Under the pieces are notes generated by a model that was not told where the DNA came from, did no database searches, and worked only from the letters and a program-made list of their open reading frames with translations. Position numbers and translations under genes: made by a program. Of a stretch of DNA of 64,000 nt, positions 18,924-28,331 are shown piece by piece. Location: contig CAVWMN010000001.1 in NCBI GenBank assembly GCA_963756115.1, positions 1 through 64,000 on the forward strand. The letters are read 5' to 3'. The stretch comes from JTS-RE37 sp963756115. GTDB lineage: Bacteria > Bacteroidota > Bacteroidia > Flavobacteriales > Flavobacteriaceae. Each line of letters begins with the position of its first letter. The first letter of the stretch is position 1.

Positions 18924-19952
18924 TCACTCTGATTGCAATGATCTGAAACCCGGGGTCATAAAGACACTTTCTTCCCCCGTATCATCCAGGTATACGATAT
19001 AGGCATCCAGGTCATTCCTGGTTTCCAGGAATTTACGGGAATCTTCCAGGTCCATCACCATGAAGGCAGTTGCATAGGCATCGGCGATTGCACATTCGTC
19101 GGCAATGACACTAGCTCCCAAAACCCTGGCGTCCTTGGTGTAGCCTGTTCTCGGGTCTATGGTATGTACAAATTTTTTACCGGTGACCGGATCAATACGG
19201 AATTTCCGGTAATTACCGGAGGACGCCAGTGCGCGGTCCTGTAACCGCAACGAAGTTCTCATTTCCCTTCCCTCCGGATTGCTATCGGATTCAGCCAACG
19301 GTTCCTCCACCCCCACTAACCAGGGCTTTTTCTTACTCTTATTTGTGCCTTTTGCGATGATCTCCCCCCCCACCTCCACCAGGTAATCCGAAATTCCATG
19401 TTGGGCAAGCATGATCCCGAGCCGATCTATGGCATATCCCTTTGCAATTGCATTAAAATCAAATTCTATATGGGGGTCCTGTTTCACCACTTTGTTATCG
19501 GCGGTCAACATCACTTTGTGGAATCCTACAAAGTTCAGCAGGCTGTCCACTTTTGCGCTGTCCAGTTCAACGGCCTTCCCGGGGCCGAAGCCCCAGGCAT
19601 TCACCAGGACACCGACAGTTGGGTCAAAAGCCCCGTCCGTGGCCCGGTTCACTTCCCTTGAAAGTTCAAAGACTTCCCGGAACATCTGGTCTACCACAAC
19701 CGTGGTATCCCCCGAATTTATTCGGGATATGTCGGATTGAGGGATATAGGTGGACATGGATTGGTTTATAGCAGCAAAAACAGAATCGATCTCCTCCTGC
19801 AGGTCAACTTCCCCGGGGCACAGATAGGTGATATTATAGGTAGTCCCAAGAGCTGCCCCATTGATGAAATTGCGTACCGGATGTCTATTTCCATCCCCGC
19901 ATGACACAATAACCAAACTACAAATACCAACCAGGATGCTTCTCATTTCCAA
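18924..19952 (-). CDS. apbE: FAD:protein FMN transferase (flavinylates NqrB/NqrC)
   Basis: The 342-residue lipoprotein (signal ending ICSLVIVSCG) transfers FMN from FAD to a Thr in exported proteins. Typical ApbE blocks are seen: GTTYNITY, the FAD-binding FNAIAKGYAIDRLG and DYLVEVGGEI, and the Mg2+/FAD motif HTIDPRTGY. It is the last gene of the minus-strand nqrA-F operon. Its location fits its known role, covalent flavinylation of NqrB and NqrC, whose acceptor motifs are visible in this window. A downstream ATG at 19946 is an alternative start. Confidence 0.95.
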   Translation of the reverse strand: MEMRSILVGICSLVIVSCGDGNRHPVRNFINGAALGTTYNITYLCPGEVDLQEEIDSVFAAINQSMSTYIPQSDISRINSGDTTVVVDQMFREVFELSREVNRATDGAFDPTVGVLVNAWGFGPGKAVELDSAKVDSLLNFVGFHKVMLTADNKVVKQDPHIEFDFNAIAKGYAIDRLGIMLAQHGISDYLVEVGGEIIAKGTNKSKKKPWLVGVEEPLAESDSNPEGREMRTSLRLQDRALASSGNYRKFRIDPVTGKKFVHTIDPRTGYTKDARVLGASVIADECAIADAYATAFMVMDLEDSRKFLETRNDLDAYIVYLDDTGEESVFMTPGFRSLQSE

Positions 19953-19954
19953 CT

Positions 19955-20312
19955 TCAGATTTCAATTAATCCCTCGTAATCGACCAGGTACGGTTCGTTG
20001 AGCATCACGGGCAGGCTCCTGTCTTTCGCATTGTACAGGCCAACACCTGCATAGTGGGTGGTAGCCTCATATTTAAGCTGCGTGCTCCTTGACCTTCTCC
20101 AGTATTTTTTCATCATAGATCCTGGGGTTGGCCGGGTGCGCAATACACCGAACCACTATAAAGTGTACCACGGTATCCTTCAGGCAAACAAACTGAGGGT
20201 TCCGCTTTGGTTTGCTGTTCACACCCAGGAATTCGTACCCTGCAGCTTCCAGCTCCCTTCCCACGATATTCATTGCCAGGTTATGTAACTCCTGTTCGGA
20301 TAATGCCTTCAT
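19955..20312 (-). CDS. Conserved uncharacterised protein of the nqr operon, one-base frameshift
   Basis: The gene between nqrF and apbE encodes about 118 residues once a one-base insertion at about 20078-20079 is removed. The N-terminal part runs from MKALSEQELHNLAMNIVG to EKVKEHA, and the C-terminal part runs from LKYEATTHYAGVGLYN to LVDYEGLIEI. No signal peptide, membrane segment or Cys cluster is visible, so it is not the Fe-inserting protein NqrM known from gammaproteobacteria. I recall close relatives at this place in other flavobacterial nqr operons, often labelled only as NQR-related. A role in assembly, stability or regulation of the pump is inferred from position. ATG 20312 is preferred to the upstream ATG at 20342 because the conserved part starts there. 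Confidence 0.75.
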
Positions 20313-20385
20313 GACACGTTTATTACAGCAAAAAACCGACACGTAAGATATCGGTTTTTACTTTTCCTATTGCTCCCGGAGCAAC

Positions 20386-21693
20386 CTATCCGCCGAAATC
20401 ATCGAACCTGATGTGTTCATCCGGAATTCCAAAGTCTTCTCCCATTTTCTGCACCGCTTTGTTCATCAGCGGGGGTCCGCAAAAATAAAGTTCAATATCT
20501 TCGGGCGACTCGTGTTTCGACAAATAATTATCGATCACGCAGTTGTGGATAAACCCGACAAATCCATCTCCTGGTGCATCAAGGCTTTCCTTAACCTTCC
20601 AGTTATCTTCTTCAAGCGGTTCCGAAAGCGCCATATAAAACTTAAAGTTAGGGAATTCAGCTTCCAGGTTTTTAAAGTGGTCTATGTAGAACAACTCCCG
20701 TTTGGATCGTCCGCCGTACCAGTAGGAAACCTTCCTGTTGGTCTGCAGGGTTTTGAAAAGATGGTATAAATGGGAACGCATGGGCGCCATGCCGGCACCT
20801 CCGCCCACATATAGCATTTCGGAGTCGGATTCATTGATGAAAAATTCCCCGTAAGGTCCTGATATCACTACTTTATCCCCTTCTTTCTGGGCAAAGATAT
20901 ACGAGGATGCAATCCCCGGATTCACTGCCATCCAACCGTTTTTGGATCGGTCCCAGGGAGGGGTTGCGATCCGGACATTCAACATGATCTCCCGGCCTTC
21001 TGCCGGAAAAGAAGCCATTGAATAAGCCCGCTCAACCGTTTCCTGGTTCTTCATAACCAGCGGCCAAAGGTTGAATTTATCCCATTCAGCCTGGAATTTA
21101 TCCGGGGTTTCGTGTTCCTTCGGATGTGCCGTGATATCCATGTCTGCGTACTTTATTTCGCAGGGGGGGATCTCGATCTGAATATAACCGCCGGCCTTGT
21201 AATTCATATCCTCGGGGATTTCAATCACGAATTCCTTGATAAAAGAGGCCACATTGTAATTCCTTACAACAGTACCTTCCCATTTCTTGATTCCGAAGAC
21301 TTCCTCCGGGATGGTTATTTCCATATCCTGCTTCACCTTGACCTGGCAGGCGAGCCTGGCTCCTTCATTCAATTCCCTTTTGGAAAAATGAGGGGTCTCT
21401 GTTGGCAAAGCCTCACCACCACCAGACAGCACGTGGCATTCGCACTGGATACAGGTTCCCCCGCCGCCACAGGCGGATGGCAGGAATATTTTCTGGTTTC
21501 CCAGGGTAGACAGCAGGGAATTACCCGATCCTACCTGGATTTCCTTTTCCCCGTTGATGGTGATGGTAACAGGGCCGGAAGGGGATAGTTTTTCCTTGGT
21601 AAACAGCAGCAGTGCCACCAGAAGCAACAATAAAATTAGGAAGGCAATTACCGTAATAACAATCGTTCCCAGGGTGCTTGCAGCTAATATCAT
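20386..21693 (-). CDS. nqrF: Na+-translocating NADH:quinone reductase subunit F
   Basis: The 435-residue subunit is the NADH-oxidising entry point of the pump. It has one N-terminal membrane helix (residues 5-32), a 2Fe-2S ferredoxin domain with the cluster Cys in SACGGGGTCIQCECH, and a ferredoxin-reductase module with the FAD motif RAYSMASFP and the NADH site GGGAGMAPMRSH. It ends FDDFGG as in other bacteria. It overlaps the nqrE end by four bases, so the two are translationally coupled. Confidence 0.98.
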   Translation of the reverse strand: MILAASTLGTIVITVIAFLILLLLLVALLLFTKEKLSPSGPVTITINGEKEIQVGSGNSLLSTLGNQKIFLPSACGGGGTCIQCECHVLSGGGEALPTETPHFSKRELNEGARLACQVKVKQDMEITIPEEVFGIKKWEGTVVRNYNVASFIKEFVIEIPEDMNYKAGGYIQIEIPPCEIKYADMDITAHPKEHETPDKFQAEWDKFNLWPLVMKNQETVERAYSMASFPAEGREIMLNVRIATPPWDRSKNGWMAVNPGIASSYIFAQKEGDKVVISGPYGEFFINESDSEMLYVGGGAGMAPMRSHLYHLFKTLQTNRKVSYWYGGRSKRELFYIDHFKNLEAEFPNFKFYMALSEPLEEDNWKVKESLDAPGDGFVGFIHNCVIDNYLSKHESPEDIELYFCGPPLMNKAVQKMGEDFGIPDEHIRFDDFGG

Positions 21694-22448
21694 TTGTGAT
21701 CGTTTAATGCGTTGTGATACGAAACGGTTTCCGAATCAATATCTTTTTTGAGTTCCTTCTCTTTTTTATCTTTTGCCTCTTTCTGGGCTGTAGTGACCTC
21801 TACCGGGGCCGGGGCCGGGGCGTCATCCCCTCCCGTGAGCATCCCCCCAAAACTCTGAAAGCCGATCCCCATCAAACCGGTGATAATAAAGGTTATACCA
21901 AGACCCCTCAATGGTGGGGGGACATTGGAATACCTGATCTTTTCCCGGATGGCTGCTATCGCAAGGATAGCCAGGAACCAGCCGATACCGGAACTAACCC
22001 CATAATTGAAGGCAAGTCCCAGTGTGGGTATTTCGCGTGCCTGCATAAAAAGCGAACCCCCCAGGATCGCACAGTTCACTGCGATCAGCGGCAGGAAGAT
22101 GCCCAGGGAATTATACAGGGCAGGCGAAAACTTTTCAACCACAATTTCCACCAGCTGTACCATAGTGGCTATCGTGGCTATAAACAATATGAATGACAAA
22201 AAGCTAAGGTTGTAATCGGCATATTCCGGACCCAGCCAGGCCAGTGCCCCATCCTGAAGCAAATACGTGTCGAGTAACCAGTTCAGGGGAACGGTAACGG
22301 CCAGTACGAAGATAACTGCCGCACCGAGGCCCACGGCGGTTGCAACTTTCTTTGAAACAGCCAGATACGAACACATACCAAGGAATACGGCGAAAACCAT
22401 ATTGTCGATAAAGATCGATTTAAAGAATAATTCTACATGCTCTAACAT
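21690..22448 (-). CDS. nqrE: Na+-translocating NADH:quinone reductase subunit E
   Basis: The 252-residue membrane subunit has six hydrophobic segments within residues 1-200, including the conserved FLGMCSYLAVSKKV and NCAILGGSLFM regions. The conserved Cys residues bind the intramembrane iron centre shared with NqrD. A charged tail of about 45 residues (QKEAKDKKEKELKKDI) extends beyond the usual family end, as in other flavobacteria. It is followed by nqrF with a four-base overlap. Confidence 0.97.
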   Translation of the reverse strand: MLEHVELFFKSIFIDNMVFAVFLGMCSYLAVSKKVATAVGLGAAVIFVLAVTVPLNWLLDTYLLQDGALAWLGPEYADYNLSFLSFILFIATIATMVQLVEIVVEKFSPALYNSLGIFLPLIAVNCAILGGSLFMQAREIPTLGLAFNYGVSSGIGWFLAILAIAAIREKIRYSNVPPPLRGLGITFIITGLMGIGFQSFGGMLTGGDDAPAPAPVEVTTAQKEAKDKKEKELKKDIDSETVSYHNALNDHK

Positions 22449-22469
22449 AAGTCAAGTATTACGGCAAAA

Positions 22470-23114
22470 TTAATTTTCCTCAATCAACGCAGGGTTACGG
22501 ATCGTTGAACCAGATGATTACCCCACTACTATAAGCGCAGCCGGGGGTATTATCATAAACCCGTTGTTTTCATAGCCTGTGGAATATAGGCCTGTCTTTT
22601 CAATGGGATTCCCCAATACCGGGAACCCAAATAAAGTACCGGAACCCAGCAATTCCCTGAAAAAGCCAACTATTACCAGGATGATTCCATATCCCATTGA
22701 GTTTCCAACACCGTCGAGGAACGACCGCCAGGGGCCATTTCCCAGCGCAAATGCTTCAAACCGCCCCATGATGATACAGTTTGTGATGATCAAACCAACA
22801 AAAACCGCAAGGGTCTTACTGAGTTCATAGGCAAATGCCTTTAATACCTGATCCACGATGATCACGAGGGTCGCCACAACGATCAGCTGAACGATGATCC
22901 GGATCTTGGAAGGGATAATGTTCCGCAGCAGTGAGATCGCCACGTTTCCCATACCAAGTACGAACATAACTGAGAAGGCCATCACCACAGACGCCTTCAA
23001 TTCTGCGGTAATAGCCAGGGCCGAACAAATTCCCAGTACCTGGATGGTAATGGGGTTGTTGTCTGCCAGGGGGTCGAGTATGAGGTTCGCGTCTTTTTTT
23101 GTAAGTAGTGCCAT
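22470..23114 (-). CDS. nqrD: Na+-translocating NADH:quinone reductase subunit D (3' end corrupted)
   Basis: This membrane subunit is homologous to NqrE and carries the conserved NCIIMGRFEAFA and GICSALAIT motifs with the iron-ligating Cys. As written the frame stops at 22518-22520 after ALIVVG. The same frame resumes downstream as RNPALIEEN before a TAA at 22470-22472, which is the normal C terminus of the family. Adding one base to each of three short runs (G run near 22521-22524, G run near 22510, C run near 22500) restores VGVIIWVQRSRNPALIEEN. I therefore annotate the full length of about 215 residues and treat the stop as artefactual. Confidence 0.93.
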
Positions 23115-23115
23115 A

Positions 23116-23865
23116 TTATTTAGCTCTGATGGTTTCCAAATATCCTTTATAGAGGTTTACGCTTTCCTTGATCATTGCGGATACCCCGTTACCTGTTATG
23201 GTGGCGCCCGCCAGGGCATCCACTTCATTATCGTCCTTTATCTTGTTCAGCGGATCATTATTACCCTTGGCGACATTTATCCCCGCATAGCGGGTGCCTT
23301 CAAGGATGTATTCCCCGGAAAAATCATCCATGAAATAACGCTGTTTGATATTGGCCCCAAGACCGGGGGTTTCCCCTTTATGGTCAAAATAAACACCTTG
23401 CACAACGAGTTGGTCATCCAGGGCTATAAATCCCCAGATAGCATCCCATAACCCTTTTCCATACATGGGGATGATATAGTATTTTTTTCCATCCTTCTGC
23501 CCGATAAATAGGGGCAATTTCGGGGTAATCCCCGCTTTGGCGAGCGATTGCTGCTTTTTGAGGTCGATCAGGTAGGCTTCATCATCATTGGTGATCTTAT
23601 CCCCTTCGATGATGAGTTGTTCGGTAATGTATTTTGAAAATTCCTGTTCCACTTTGTCTGCCGGCACGAAATTGACATTGCCTTCGTCCACATTTTCATT
23701 CACACCCATGGCGTACAGGATATTCTGCTGCTTTTCAAACCGCTGGTTCTCCTTTATCCTTTCATTGAGGCCCGAAGCCACAAATGCAAGGATGGAACCA
23801 ACGACCACTACCATAAGGGCCGCAAAGACCACAGTGTACACGTTTTTATCTGTATTTATTGCCAT
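23116..23865 (-). CDS. nqrC: Na+-translocating NADH:quinone reductase subunit C
   Basis: The 249-residue subunit has one N-terminal membrane helix (residues 10-31) and a periplasmic FMN-binding domain. The covalent FMN acceptor is Thr222 in DALAGATITGNGV, a match to the ApbE target pattern Dxx(S/A/T)GAT. It starts two bases after nqrB and ends one base before nqrD, showing a tight operon. Confidence 0.97.
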   Translation of the reverse strand: MAINTDKNVYTVVFAALMVVVVGSILAFVASGLNERIKENQRFEKQQNILYAMGVNENVDEGNVNFVPADKVEQEFSKYITEQLIIEGDKITNDDEAYLIDLKKQQSLAKAGITPKLPLFIGQKDGKKYYIIPMYGKGLWDAIWGFIALDDQLVVQGVYFDHKGETPGLGANIKQRYFMDDFSGEYILEGTRYAGINVAKGNNDPLNKIKDDNEVDALAGATITGNGVSAMIKESVNLYKGYLETIRAK

Positions 23866-23867
23866 GA

Positions 23868-25138
23868 TTAAACCCTTTCAACTTTTAGTTCTTCTGCTTT
23901 TCCCCCGGTTGTCTTAGGCACAACGGTGGCATGCTTCAATCGTTTCATCCTTCGCTTGATATTGCCGCGGATGACATAATGGTCAATGGTAGGAGCAAAG
24001 ACATTCATCAGTAAAATGGCAAGGAATACACCTTCCGGATAGGCAGGGTTAAACACCCGTATCATCACGGAAATGAACCCGATAAGAAAGCCATAGATCC
24101 ATTTGCCCCTGTTTGTCTGGGATCCCGTCACCGGATCGGTGGCCATGTATACGATGCCAAAGGCAAGTACCGCCAACTATGAGGTGTTTCCAGAAGTCAA
24201 AACTCATCAGGCCGTAAAATTTACTGCCCTGCTGTATCCAGCCCTGGTCTACGATACCGTTAAAGATCAGTCCCATTGCAAGTGCCCCGAGGACCGCACT
24301 GACCATGATCCGCCAGCTTGCTATTTTGCTGAAAACCAGGAACAGGCCTCCAAGCAGTATCAGGAAGGCAGATGTTTCCCCGACCGAGCCCGGGATAAAC
24401 CCGAAGAACATATCGGATACCGAGTATCCATAATCCCCGTTTTGTGCCAGGTAACCAAGGACGGTTTCACCGGAAATGGCATCCGGGGTGCCAGCCCGTT
24501 CCACAGCGCCGTGTACCCAAACCTTATCCCCGCTCATCCAGGTTGGATACGCGAAGAACAGAAATGCACGAATGGTAAGGGCCGGGATTCAGGATGTTCA
24601 TTCCCGTACCGCCAAATACCTCTTTTCCGATCACTACCCCGAATACCACGGCAACAGCCAACATCCAAAGCGGGGTATCAACCGGCAGGATGAGGGGTAC
24701 GAGCATACCTGTTACGAGGTACCCTTCTTCCACTTCATGTCCTTTGATGACAGCAAAAATAAATTCCACCAGCAGGCCTACGCCATAGGAGACGATGACC
24801 AGTGGCATTACCTGCTTAAATCCCAACCAGAAATTTTCCCATGTCAGGAAATGTTCCCAGACCGAAAAATCCTGCGGGAAGCCATTGACGGCGGAATAAT
24901 ACTGATATCCGGTATTGAAAAACGAGAATATGAGGACAGGGATCAGCGCCATGATCACGGTATTCATGGTCCGTTTCAGGTCATCCGCCGCTCGTATATG
25001 AGATCCGGAATGTGTGGTTTCATTGGGAGAATACAAAAAGGTATGCAGCGCATTGAAAGCAGGTGCCAGTTTTTTATCCCTGTAGTGGTGCTTCAGAATA
25101 TGCAGTCTCTTCTTAAATGTCAGTCTCTTGTCACTCAT
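23868..25138 (-). CDS. nqrB: Na+-translocating NADH:quinone reductase subunit B, two single-base frame breaks
   Basis: The sequence encodes a 422-residue membrane subunit after removing one base at about 24582-24583 and one at 24168-24169. The N terminus (KRLTFKKRLHILKHHYRDKK), multiple membrane segments, GGTGMNILNP, FIPGSVGETS and the C-terminal APTIDHYVIRGNIKRR are all as in the family. The FMN-bearing Thr is Thr225 in DAISGETVLG. Here the usual Ala before Thr is Glu, a departure from the strict SGAT acceptor pattern. All three pieces align in order without gaps, so the breaks look like consensus errors rather than mutation. Confidence 0.95.
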
Positions 25139-25140
25139 CT

Positions 25141-26494
25141 CTATCCTATTTCTTTATGAAGCAGATCCAGGCCTTCACGGATGATCTGTTGATGGGGTTG
25201 TTTGGATATACATATAAATTCAGTCAATGAAAAATCTTCCGGGATCACCTCATAGAGCCCCAATTGTTCCATTTCATCCAAGTCCTTTACCATGCATGCC
25301 TTGAGCAGTTGCAAAGGATAAATATCCATGGGGAATACTTCCTCGTACATCCCGGTTACCACAAAGGCCCGGTGCTCGCCATTGGTATTGGTGGTAAGGT
25401 CGTACTTCTTATTTGGGGTTCATCCAGGAAAATGTCAATGCCCGGGTAGCAGATATCTTGTTAAAGACAGGTTTGTTCCACCCGAAAAATTCGTAGTCGT
25501 CCCCTTCGGGAATGGCCGTAACAGTAACATTGTAAAACCCGAGATGGCCATTTTGGTTTGTTTTCGAACCCGTCAGGACATCGCCGTTTATCACCCTGAA
25601 TTTATCAAGGTTTACACCGCTTGCATACAGGAATGTTGCGATTTCCGCCCCTATCCTTGTGGTATAATATTTTGGTGTTTTTATCACAGACCCAACCAGT
25701 GCAATAGTCCGCTGGGGATTAAATTTACCGGTCAGCAAAGTCTCCCCGATGATCACCAGGTCCTGCGGGGTTATGGTCCACACACGTTCGCCTTTGTTTA
25801 TAGGATCAATTTTGTTGATCTGTGTTCCTACCAGTCCGGCGGGATGGGGCCCTGAAATTTTATGCAATTCCACCCCCTGCATGGCGGCCAGCGGGGAATT
25901 ACCCGTCTTGCCGATGGAAACATGGACTTTCCCGGGCGTGAGTTTACCCAGGGCAGTAAGTGCTGCCTGTAGTGCTGCCTCTTTTCCCTGAAGGATATAA
26001 TCAAGATCTGCTGCCAGCGGGGCTGTTGTATACCCTGAGACAAAGATCGCCTTGGGGGCGGTATCCGGATCCGCGATAATATCATAGGGCCGTTGCATGA
26101 TAAAAGGCCAACAGCCTGACTGCAGTAAAAATTCCCGGATTTCCTGTTCGGTAACACTTTTTGGATCGAGAATGGGGTGAGGAAGGTCTTCCTGAGATTT
26201 ATCAGCAAGGATCTTGATGCTCAGGATGCGGCGCCTCGCCCCCCTTTCAATTTCGATCAGTTCCCCGCTAACCGGGGAAACAAACATCATTTTGGTATGG
26301 GTTTTGTCGTGGAAAAGCGGCTCCCCGGTTTTAACCTCGGCTCCCTGCTTTACCAACATTTTTGGGGTGATGCCATGAAAATCCCGAAGATCTATAGCGT
26401 AAACATTGCTTAAAACGGCTTTGGAAGTGCTATGTTCCGCGGCTCCGACAAGGTTAATGTTCAAGCCTTTTTTAATTCGGATGTCTTTGGACAT
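25141..26494 (-). CDS. nqrA: Na+-translocating NADH:quinone reductase subunit A, one-base frame break
   Basis: First gene of the operon; it encodes a soluble cytoplasmic subunit of about 450 residues. The N terminus IRIKKGLNINLVGAAE and the VKQGAEVKTGEPLFHDK lipoyl-like region are diagnostic. The frame ends after TFSWMNPK because of one extra base at 25411. Removing it continues as KKYDLTTNTNGEHRAFVVTG through the family C terminus to 25141. A -7 box lies 33 bases upstream of the start. It is divergent from the T9SS plug gene, with 151 bases between them. Confidence 0.95.
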
Positions 26495-26526
26495 ATAATG
26501 TAGACCTTAATTTGTAAAATACGCGT

Positions 26527-26534
26527 CAAAAGTA
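26527..26534 (-). promoter_or_regulatory. -7 box TACTTTTG of the nqr operon
   Basis: Read on the minus strand the box is TACTTTTG, an exact TAnnTTTG match 32 bases ahead of the nqrA start. No good TTG at 17-19 bases upstream is evident. It probably drives the eight-gene nqr-apbE unit. Confidence 0.5.
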
Positions 26535-26596
26535 CCACTTAATCAAAAGTTTTCATAATTATTAACCAGAAATTTAGGCATTGTAACGAGTGGAAT

Positions 26597-26625
26597 TTGT
26601 ACGGTATGCTTTTTGTTTACCTTTG
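26597..26625 (+). promoter_or_regulatory. Flavobacterial sigma-A promoter TTG-N18-TACCTTTG of the plug gene
   Basis: TTG at 26597-26599 and TACCTTTG at 26618-26625 are separated by 18 bases, the full Flavobacterium consensus (TTG-N17-19-TAnnTTTG). The start codon is 20 bases downstream. Confidence 0.75.
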
Positions 26626-26645
26626 CCTGAAAATTAACACAAAAA

Positions 26646-27890
26646 ATGCGCCTGTACCTTCAACAGTTTTTGATATTTGTGTTTGCCATCCCTTTATTTT
26701 CACAGGTTCAGGAGGAGGTTGCACCCCCATCGAATATTAAGTCGGTCCTATTTAAAGGACCCACGGAAGACCAATTCCCTATTGTTCAGCTCGGGGATCC
26801 GGTATACCTGGAATTTGACGATATCCTTGCCAATGAACAGGACTATTATTATAAGGTCCTGCATTGCGATTATGACTGGACCCCCTCGGAACTTTTAAAA
26901 TCGCAGTACCTCAACGGAATGGACAACCAGCGTATTACGGATTATGAAAACAGTTACAATACGCTGCAGCCCTATTCCAATTACCGACTCACCATCCCGA
27001 ATGAAAACCTGGGACTGAAGGTTAGCGGTAATTTCATCCTGGAAATATATGACAGCAACTACGAATTGCAATTCAGCAGGCGGTTTGTAGTCTACAAAGA
27101 CCTGGTACGGGTTTCGGCTGCCGTCAAGCGTTCCAGGGACTTCGAATTCCTCAATGAAAAGCAAGTGGTACAATTTTCCATTTTCTCGCCTGATGTTCAG
27201 CTGGTAAACCCCAAGAAGGAAGTTAAGGTGGCTATTTTACAGAATTACTTCTGGCCTACAGCGATAAACAATGTGAAACCACAGTTTACCCTGGGCAATG
27301 AACTCGTTTATAAATACGACAAGGAAACCAGTTTCTTTGGGGGAAACGAATTCCTGAATTTTGATACCAAAGACCTAAGGGCGCCAAGTTCGGCTATTTC
27401 ACATATAGAATTTGAGGAATTATACCATACCTACCTTTTTACAGACCGGTACCGCAATGAGGGGCCCTATACCTATTTCCCGGATATTAACGGCGATTTT
27501 GTGGTGCGCACACTGCAGGGCGATGAAGTATCCCGGGAAGCAGAATATACCGAGGTCCACTTCAGCCTGCCCTATACTGCCGCCCTGGGCCTTGATGAGG
27601 TATATGTTTTCGGGAAATTCAACAATTACGCCCTGGAAGAAGGAAATAAAATGGCCTATAATTCCGAGACGGGCAATATGGAAGCGGTTATCCTGCTGAA
27701 ACAAGGCTTTTACAATTACAAATACGTCCTTAAAAAAGAGGACGGTACCATTGAGTTAAATACCGTCTGTGGTAATTTCCACTTTACAGAAAACACCTAT
27801 ATCATCCTGGTGTATTACAGGAACTTCGGGGATATCTATGATAGTATTATCGGGATTGGCTCTGCCAATTCACGGGATATTACCAATTGA
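26646..27890 (+). CDS. Type IX secretion system plug protein (formerly DUF5103)
   Basis: The 414-residue protein has a signal peptide (MRLYLQQFLIFVFAIPLFS) and the family motifs IKSVLFKG, YYYKVLHCDYDW and FSRRFVVYKD. It continues with two beta-sandwich-like parts and ends IGIGSANSRDIT. In Flavobacterium johnsoniae the Plug protein closes the periplasmic end of the SprA translocon when no cargo is being passed. It is a single gene with its own well-formed promoter, divergent from nqrA. Its presence fits the sorting-domain cargo proteins seen at 3271-4416 and 9251-10417. Confidence 0.85.
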   Translation: MRLYLQQFLIFVFAIPLFSQVQEEVAPPSNIKSVLFKGPTEDQFPIVQLGDPVYLEFDDILANEQDYYYKVLHCDYDWTPSELLKSQYLNGMDNQRITDYENSYNTLQPYSNYRLTIPNENLGLKVSGNFILEIYDSNYELQFSRRFVVYKDLVRVSAAVKRSRDFEFLNEKQVVQFSIFSPDVQLVNPKKEVKVAILQNYFWPTAINNVKPQFTLGNELVYKYDKETSFFGGNEFLNFDTKDLRAPSSAISHIEFEELYHTYLFTDRYRNEGPYTYFPDINGDFVVRTLQGDEVSREAEYTEVHFSLPYTAALGLDEVYVFGKFNNYALEEGNKMAYNSETGNMEAVILLKQGFYNYKYVLKKEDGTIELNTVCGNFHFTENTYIILVYYRNFGDIYDSIIGIGSANSRDITN

Positions 27891-28331
27891 CACGCCCCTG
27901 GACGCTATGGCATGCTGAATTCCTTATACGCGTCCCGTTATGACGGCATTATAGCGGACCCCGGTTCCCTGAAGGTTTTAAGACGCCAATAAAACGGGGA
28001 ATAAGCCATGGGAAAGAGCGCATTAAACAGCAAAAATCATCCCTTTACCGATAAAATCCCGATACGTTTTCACAATAAAGCCATATTCATTAACTTAGTC
28101 AGGATTATGCGCCGGAAAATGATGGCTTTTTAAGGTATCATTGCGGGCGTATTTTTATCGGGAACACAACGCGGGGGACCTATCAGTCCCCACAGGTAAT
28201 CACACAGCGCGGAAAGGCTTAAATCTATATTAAATTATTAACCAGGGTAACACTATTTTCAGTAATTTAGCGCGCGCGCTCAAGGCAGTGCAGACGACCC
28301 GGGATTTGCATATTACCATTAAGACGGAACC
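27891..28331. other. Intergenic region, no gene recognised
   Basis: 441 bases between the plug gene and apaG. No open frame has convincing composition. A weak stem (aaagccat near 28077 with atggcttttt near 28122, loop about 37 bases) might act as a terminator, and a small GC hairpin (gggga/tcccc) lies near 28173-28190. Function not established. Confidence 0.4.

Noticed and set aside
20386..26494. Several plus-strand open frames of 60-230 codons opposite the nqr genes
   Set aside because: They are antisense to strongly conserved NQR subunits and have no start context or family of their own.
28200..28330. Possible tRNA or structured RNA in the GC-rich stretch before apaG
   Set aside because: No cloverleaf with acceptor, anticodon and T-arm could be drawn; only short local stems are present.
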